A DNA stretch of 64,000 bases, from contig CM049312.1 of assembly GCA_026874595.1 (NCBI GenBank), positions 57,105,429 to 57,169,428 on the forward strand, in the 5' to 3' direction. This document shows, piece after piece, positions 58,197 through 64,000 of this stretch; position 1 is the first letter of the stretch, and every line of letters starts with the position of its first letter. The position numbers and the translations under genes are program-made. Origin of the DNA: Sipunculus nudus. Its lineage: Eukaryota; Annelida; Sipuncula; Golfingiida; Sipunculidae. A model generated the notes under the pieces. The model was given only the letters and a program-made list of their open reading frames with translations, was not told the DNA's origin and ran no database searches.

Positions 58197-59649
58197 CTTT
58201 ATCCACATGTTAAAATGAAATAGAAATCATATGGAGGTCTTAGCAGGCATACCTATAACCTCACGCTCATGACAACCAAAATACTGTACAATAGAGGTTA
58301 CCCACACCACAGTAAGTGCTTCTCATGCTACTATCAACAACAATACCATCACAATAAAGACAAAACCAATTGAAATTTGGAAGAATAAAAAAAATATTTA
58401 CAGGAACATGATAAGGGGTTATATAGCGGCACGTGCCGCCGCAGCCAAGTCGAGTGCACATGCGTCAGCTTGTTATATACTTTGACAAGTGTCAAACCAG
58501 CAGTGGAAGCTGTATCGATGACTACGGTGATTCTGCATCCATACCTGGTCTTTCACAATTATAGGAAGCTAAAAAAATGGAATGACTAGTTTTATATTCC
58601 ACATGAATCAATACTTACCTGAAGCAACTACCCTACATTTCATACCTGATCTAGAATTAAAAACAAAGTAAACGAGTATAATGAAAACAATTTGCATGTA
58701 CTTTCGGAAGGAAAGTGGACGCTTTCTATCGCCCTCCGGACCATGTGGAATGAAAGCAAATAAATATTAATATTAGTAAATTTCTTCCATGAACGGATCT
58801 GATGTACTACATAAAAAATTTGTCATTCTAATATATTCCTTAACTATTGTGCCTCAATACTCAGTATATTTATTCAACTCCATACATTCTAATAGGTCTT
58901 TAGGACTAAAAGTTACGCATTTACACGCATTTAACCGGGCTCCTTTGAGTCTTCCTGATGACAGCTATATAAATGCAAGTTAACATAAAAGCCAAAGAGA
59001 TTTTCTAATTTACAAGTATATCCTGGTGTTCTTCACAAAGGAAACTCCTGACGGGCCTGGGCCCCTTTGGTCACTCACTATTACAGACTTTTCTGTCGCC
59101 CTATTTCTGTCGCCCTATATTGGACCCTCGCGGGGTATCCTTACTAAAATTTATATAGGCTGAAATAAAAAAAAATGAGCCTTTCTTTATATTCAGACAT
59201 ATTAATCTACTCTATAGGAAATTACCGGTCGATCGGACCCCCCTTCGGCCCGTCGTGCCCCCGTAAATGTGTACCTGCTGACGTCACCGCTCATAGGGCC
59301 TGCTTTAAATTAGATAAAAACCGGCAGGGATTAAACAATAGACACTGACGTTACCTGAAACAATCACAGATCCGGTATTTAATGGTCAACCGGCAGGGCT
59401 GTCGTGGTCCATGTACTATGCTTGAGCAGCAGCTTCAAATGAGGATTTTGTTTGGTCCGTCATAGCTACTAGAGGGTGTCATCCTATACTGTTACTAAAT
59501 CGAATCAGTTAAAACTATGCCCTGGGCCTTACAAATACAACTTAGTGAGCTTATTTTGCAAAAGGTTTAGTCACGCCCTGACAATTTGTAAATTAGGTGT
59601 CTCCCCAAAAAATTTATTGAACAGATCTTAGGGGGGGGGCGCCCTGGGA
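57811..59649. other. non-coding stretch
   Basis: No gene recognised. (AT)n at 58,146-58,192, a 13-base duplication (TTTCTGTCGCCCT, twice) at about 59,091-59,117 and a poly-G run at 59,631-59,639. Confidence 0.45.
58146..58192. repeat. (AT)n microsatellite
   Basis: About 47 bases of alternating AT. Confidence 0.95.
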
Positions 59650-60330
59650 GCACAATTTTTTATCCATTTGGCCCAGAATCTACTAACGTAACATTCAGGG
59701 AGGTTCCTGGCAAATGTCCTTGGAAACATGAATAACATCACTGTGACGTATATTCTGCGACCTATAGGAAAAATATGCCATATGAACACCCTGAATGTCA
59801 TATGGGCACCAATTGTATCGATCAGGCCTAGAATATTCTAACGTTACATCTGGGAGGTCCTGGGCAAATTTTATTGCGAACATGAAACTAGGTCACCAAT
59901 ACCTATGTTCTGCGACCTATAGTAAAAGATGTCAGATGTGCACAGTGAATATAAGATACGCAAAAACTGTATCTGTTAGGCCTAGAATCTTCTAACGTAA
60001 TATCCAAGGAAGTTCTGGGCAAATCTCCTTGGAAACCCGAAATTAGGTCATGGTGGTCTATATTCTGTGACCTCTGGGCCAAAAACATGATTTTGAGTCA
60101 CCCAGACAGTCAGATTGGGCATAAATAGTATCCATTAGGCCTAGAAACTTCTAATTGTTTTTTTCAGGGAGGTCCTAGAAAAAAATCACCTCAGAAACAT
60201 GAAATTACGTCATAGTTACCTATATTCGGCGACCTATAGGAAAAATGTCATGAGAGTACCCTGAATGTCAGATTGGCACAAATTGTATCCGTAAGGCCGA
60301 AATCCTGGGAGGTTCTGGGCAAATCTAAAA
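59650..60330 (+). repeat. tandem satellite array, ~156 bp period, ~4 copies
   Basis: Units contain TTCTAACGTWACATC, GGGAGGTCCTGGGCAAATCT, CCTTGGAAAC, TATTCTGCGACCTATAGG and GGGCACAAATTGTATC, then AGGCCTAGAA. Unit starts lie near 59,676, 59,832, 59,988 and 60,150, and a partial fifth unit ends near 60,330. Single monomers stand at 53.7 and 57.7 kb. Confidence 0.85.
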
Positions 60331-62594
60331 AAAATAAGTTTTCGCAGAGGTTGCACTTGGTTACCAAATCATTCTGTAGATGGGACACTTGATTTTGACG
60401 TATAGCTGAGACATATAAATTCTACGTTCAGACAGAAATATTGAGTTGACGCAAGTCAAGTATAGATTCCGGAACGGTGTTGTTTTTTTGTTCTTGAGAA
60501 ATTTCGAAGGAAATAACAATTGTGAAGTATACTGACATGAGAAATTAAGTTAAATATTGTTATATGTAAATTAATATATGATTATATGTTTTATGTTTAT
60601 TAAAAAAAAAGAAAAAAGGGAAAAAGCAAAGAAAGGTAGGTATAGAAATATGCATACAGGGTCGCAGAAGAATGCCAACAAAAGATGGCACCCACCTGCA
60701 AGCGGTACGGTATTGCCATAAATGTAAAAGGATAAAAGGTAAATCATTTACTGACAAAAAGTTACAGGTTTCACCACTTGGTAAGTATAAAAAAATCTCT
60801 CATTCAGGAGCTCATGTCTGTTCTATGAATAAAGTTTTCAGAAAAATAGGCCACACACACTCACACAACGGGTTACAGGCGAAAGCCAACATGTTCACAG
60901 GGCAACTGTTACAATAGAGACGGATTCACACTTCGATTTGAGATAAAAAGTATTGATTGTTCTGTATTCATTCTTCATTCATCAATACTAATAAACAGTA
61001 CATTTCTATATATCCATATCAATGCATCATACAAATGAAAACTGTATAATATCAATGAATATTCGAGTGAAAAGTAGCGGCTGGATATTATATAATTTTT
61101 ACCAAACGCCTCTTGATTTGAAATCAAGTCACACACTGCAACACGTCAGTATTCTCGTTTTGTGCCTGGACAGTTAAAAAACTTATTCTAGAGTTACACT
61201 GTATAGTCAAACATCTATAGTCAAATATCTATTGTGTCTTACTGGCGAATGATTATATGTTCCTGTAGTTCCTCCAGCAAGCAACAGATGTCAGCCTTGA
61301 CCGACCATGGCAACTTGTCGTCTTTGCTGGGAACACGTTTCATTCTCCGCACAAAGGCGCCATCTAAGTATGATTGGCTTGACCATTAACTTGAAAGAAA
61401 ATAAAACTTTTAATTTGATTAAATGCCTGTTATTTTACAAAAGTTTAAAGTTGCATGTTCATGGTATGGTTGAAAAAAAAATTAATAAGAGTTTAGTAAG
61501 AAAAAAATATTACTAACGTACCTGTACAAAGTTAAAAGAGTGCAGAGATGGGTTTGCTAAAATAAAATATTTAATACTATTTTATAACGATCGCATGGGA
61601 CAGATTGATTTACACTTGTTATATTCATGGCGTTACTGTGTGGATGTTCAAGCTTTGTACACAATCGTACGTTTTATCCTACAACAGCTACGACAACGAC
61701 AGCGGGAACTACATCGATAATTCGCCTTGGTGGACACACGACACTGGAATCAACTATAAACGGAGACAAGATTACTAAGTCTTAAAATACCATAGCTGAC
61801 AAAAATAATAAAAAAGACTACGCCGATTTCTATTACCATTACCATGTATTAAGATGCCAGAGCAAACCTTTTAATTATTTATCGGACTTAATCTATATTT
61901 GCTTCTTCTTTTCGGGGCATCTTGCTCTCACAGTAGCCTATTCAGAAAAAGTACACATGCTTCATAACGGAAACGATATTCAATAGGGGGGGGGGGGGCA
62001 CGTACCATTATTATTTTTCAAGCAGAGGCAGAAAATCACTCCAAAACGTGAAAAAAGCGTATAGTCTAATCGCTTTTACGTTACGCCGCGGTGTACATTT
62101 ATTGTTGTCGGAATCAGGGCAAATCCACGATTTTGCGAGTGGGGGTGGGGGAGGGGGGGTGGGGGGTGGTTGGTACTTTGCGATGTCATACATACATAGA
62201 AAAGGGTATAGCCAATGGCCCAAGATATTTATCTTATCGTATCTCTCTCTCATTCCACACACACACACACACTCGTATATATCCGTACAAGAGAGGACCT
62301 TGCTTTCACACTATACTTCCGAGTACGAACAGTTCTGCTAGAGTTAGCAAGAGCTCTTGAGATCCTAAACATTAAGGGTACGCATGTTTCCTCGCACCCT
62401 TTTTTTAAAGAAGAAGGCTGGTAAGACATGAGAATGATGTATTGACTCAGCGCATAACTTGCGAGTACTTTTATGTCATGTCTTCGTGTCATAGAGAGGA
62501 CCTACTAATCCGCACATCACGCACGCTTGTGTTAAACATATTTATTTATAACAGGATTACAAAAGTAGCCAATCAGGCGTATGAAAATGCTTTC

Positions 62595-62634
<40 letters not shown>

Positions 62635-63419
62635 ACAACATTATATAAGACATCACGGTACAAGTAAAAGTACATAAAGTATGTGAAGATACAATATGTT
62701 TAGATAAATATTGTAATTCTATGTAAATTCATAATCTTCACCAAAATGAAACATGACACAAGCTATACGATTAGACAGCAATCAATTAATAATATAATGA
62801 GGTAACATGCTCACTCGATACTTAAAGTGCAAAGCAAAAAAAATACAAACGATAAACATATATTTACATATATTTACACTGCATGGGCAGAAATTATTTT
62901 AATCATGTGAAACGTTTTGTGTCTATTATAAACTTTAGAACCAAGCTGCTTACCGTTTTTCTTGACAGATCAGATGGTAAACCTATCATGTAGATAAGGA
63001 AATCTTTATCTTTATTTTTTGTTTGTTTCCTGTTTACTCCTGGTAATTTAAGGTTCTAATTCTAACTTCTCACGATCTAAATAAGAACTTATACCGCTAA
63101 ACAGGTTGGTTTACCAGTTTAAACATATTTTCGAGCACCCGGCTTTCACAAACAAACACACACACACCTTTCTAACCATCTCGCAAAGCTCTCAATAGAT
63201 GGCACTGTCACATACACAAAAAAAAAAAAAATTTCAAGCAAAACGTTCTTTCTGAGGACTTGCAAGAAACTTTCCCAGCATAGATTTCCCGGCTTTTGAA
63301 ATGCTTTAAAAATGCTTTAACAGCTTTTCGTTTGGGAGGACCCATGTGTAAGTCCTCACAAGAAGAAAAAGTCCTCGCACGTTTGGTGTGCAGTCAATAT
63401 CGTGTCCTCTTAAGTACGG
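60331..63419. other. non-coding stretch
   Basis: No gene or transposon protein recognised over about 3 kb. Poly-G at 61,986-61,999 and a G-rich run at 62,138-62,168, (AT)n at 62,597-62,632. The small ORFs present show no known motif. Confidence 0.45.
62597..62632. repeat. (AT)n microsatellite
   Basis: About 36 bases of alternating AT. Confidence 0.95.
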
Positions 63420-63499
63420 TTATATATATACACACACACACAAATATATATATAATTAATGGTACAGCCGTGTTATTCTGTAGTCGAAATGTAGGTATA

Positions 63500-63860
63500 G
63501 AGAAAGAGTGAAGCCTTTTAGATAGACCAACTAGTTTATTAACACAAGCTTTCGAAGCGCACAGGCTTCTTCATCAGGTGATAAGTTGGAACGTGTAGAG
63601 AGGTGTTTATATGTGGTGGAGCGACCTGTGAAGTCACGTCATAATGTGGATGACGTCGGCATTCATGCGGTTCGTTGAAAATCTTGAATTGAGGGAGGCT
63701 TACTGCTATGTACCACGCCCTCACTGGGCATCTATATATTAATAGTGTAAGGCGATTTTTGTTATTTTCCATATCTCCTCTGATACCACCGTACGGATTG
63801 CCCTGATTTTCGACAAACATATGCTCCGGTTGTGTCCGAAGAGATTCCACCCAGTTTTAT
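63500..63860 (-). mobile_element. Penelope-like terminal sequence (candidate)
   Basis: On the minus strand, AAACACCTCTCTACACG leads to ACCTGATGAAGAAGCCTG, then a GCGCTTCGAAAGCTTGTG stretch and an AATAAACTAG end. Penelope-like retroelements are known to carry minimal hammerhead ribozymes in such terminal sequences, and this arrangement fits. No reverse transcriptase or GIY-YIG domain lies within the window, so this is a solo end or the element continues past 64,000. Confidence 0.4.
63550..63577 (-). ncRNA. hammerhead-ribozyme-like core
   Basis: CTGATGA (63,577-63,571), a stem GAAGC/GCTTC with a six-base loop (63,569-63,554), then GAAA (63,553-63,550). These are the two invariant hammerhead core boxes separated by a perfect helix II. 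Helices I and III and the cleavage triplet are less clear. Confidence 0.4.
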
Positions 63861-64000
63861 TTGCAATATTTGCGTATTACGTGCATTATTAATAATTTTA
63901 ATATTTGCTCCCCCGCGGGCGCCTCTTTTCTTTGTGTCTTCGGGTCCCGTAAGACAATGGCCATAGAGTGTGTGATGGCCGAACAGAGTTTTACTCGGGG

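Noticed and set aside
63539-63850. 103-codon minus-strand frame
   Set aside because: It runs through the terminal repeat and the hammerhead-like core. It is non-coding repeat sequence that happens to lack stops.

Overview
The window is animal nuclear DNA: AT-rich and gene-poor, with spliced exons carrying GT/AG sites, many (AT)n tracts, tRNA-derived SINEs, several clades of retrotransposon, DNA transposons with terminal inverted repeats (TIRs) and ~155-170 bp tandem repeats. The repeat mix suggests a marine lophotrochozoan, most likely a mollusc; that is inference. There are no operons, CRISPR arrays or rRNA genes.

Layout. 1-2.3 kb: AT-rich DNA, a twin-CCAAT promoter-like patch and a possible small first exon on the minus strand. 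2.37-9.61 kb (block A): a complex repeat holding a 1.6 kb inverted-repeat element, a clean 497 bp MITE and a SINE. 10.8-11.1 kb: a tRNA-derived SINE. 11.93-15.75 kb: a decayed two-ORF non-LTR retrotransposon. 16.46-23.75 kb: a fragment of another non-LTR element split by a ~6.9 kb L1/Tx1-like element, which is itself split by an antisense L1-like 3' end. 23.76-35.14 kb (block B): an ~11 kb imperfect palindrome related to block A, with one half of A inverted. 36.2-37.6 kb: a pogo-like DNA transposon. 38-45 kb: MITEs, SINEs, microsatellites, a non-LTR fragment and an hAT-like element.

45.76-57.44 kb (minus strand): the one well-supported host gene, a nine-exon classical short-chain dehydrogenase/reductase (SDR) of about 266 codons. 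Every exon boundary and phase can be read from the sequence. It has two lesions: the exon 7 donor reads AT instead of GT, and exon 8 lacks one base. Two extra degenerate copies of exon 7 lie downstream at 41.2 and 37.6 kb, so an SDR tandem array probably once stood here. Intron 2 (6.7 kb) holds a Mutator-like transposase fragment, a decayed Gypsy element and several tandem repeats. 57.5-64 kb: satellite monomers, a 156 bp array, microsatellites and, at the right edge, a Penelope-like terminal sequence with a hammerhead-ribozyme-like core.

The main story is how mobile DNA has built, inverted and split this region around a small SDR locus. No complete mobile-element protein is left. The best candidates for something undescribed are the large palindromic repeat (blocks A and B) and the decaying SDR array.
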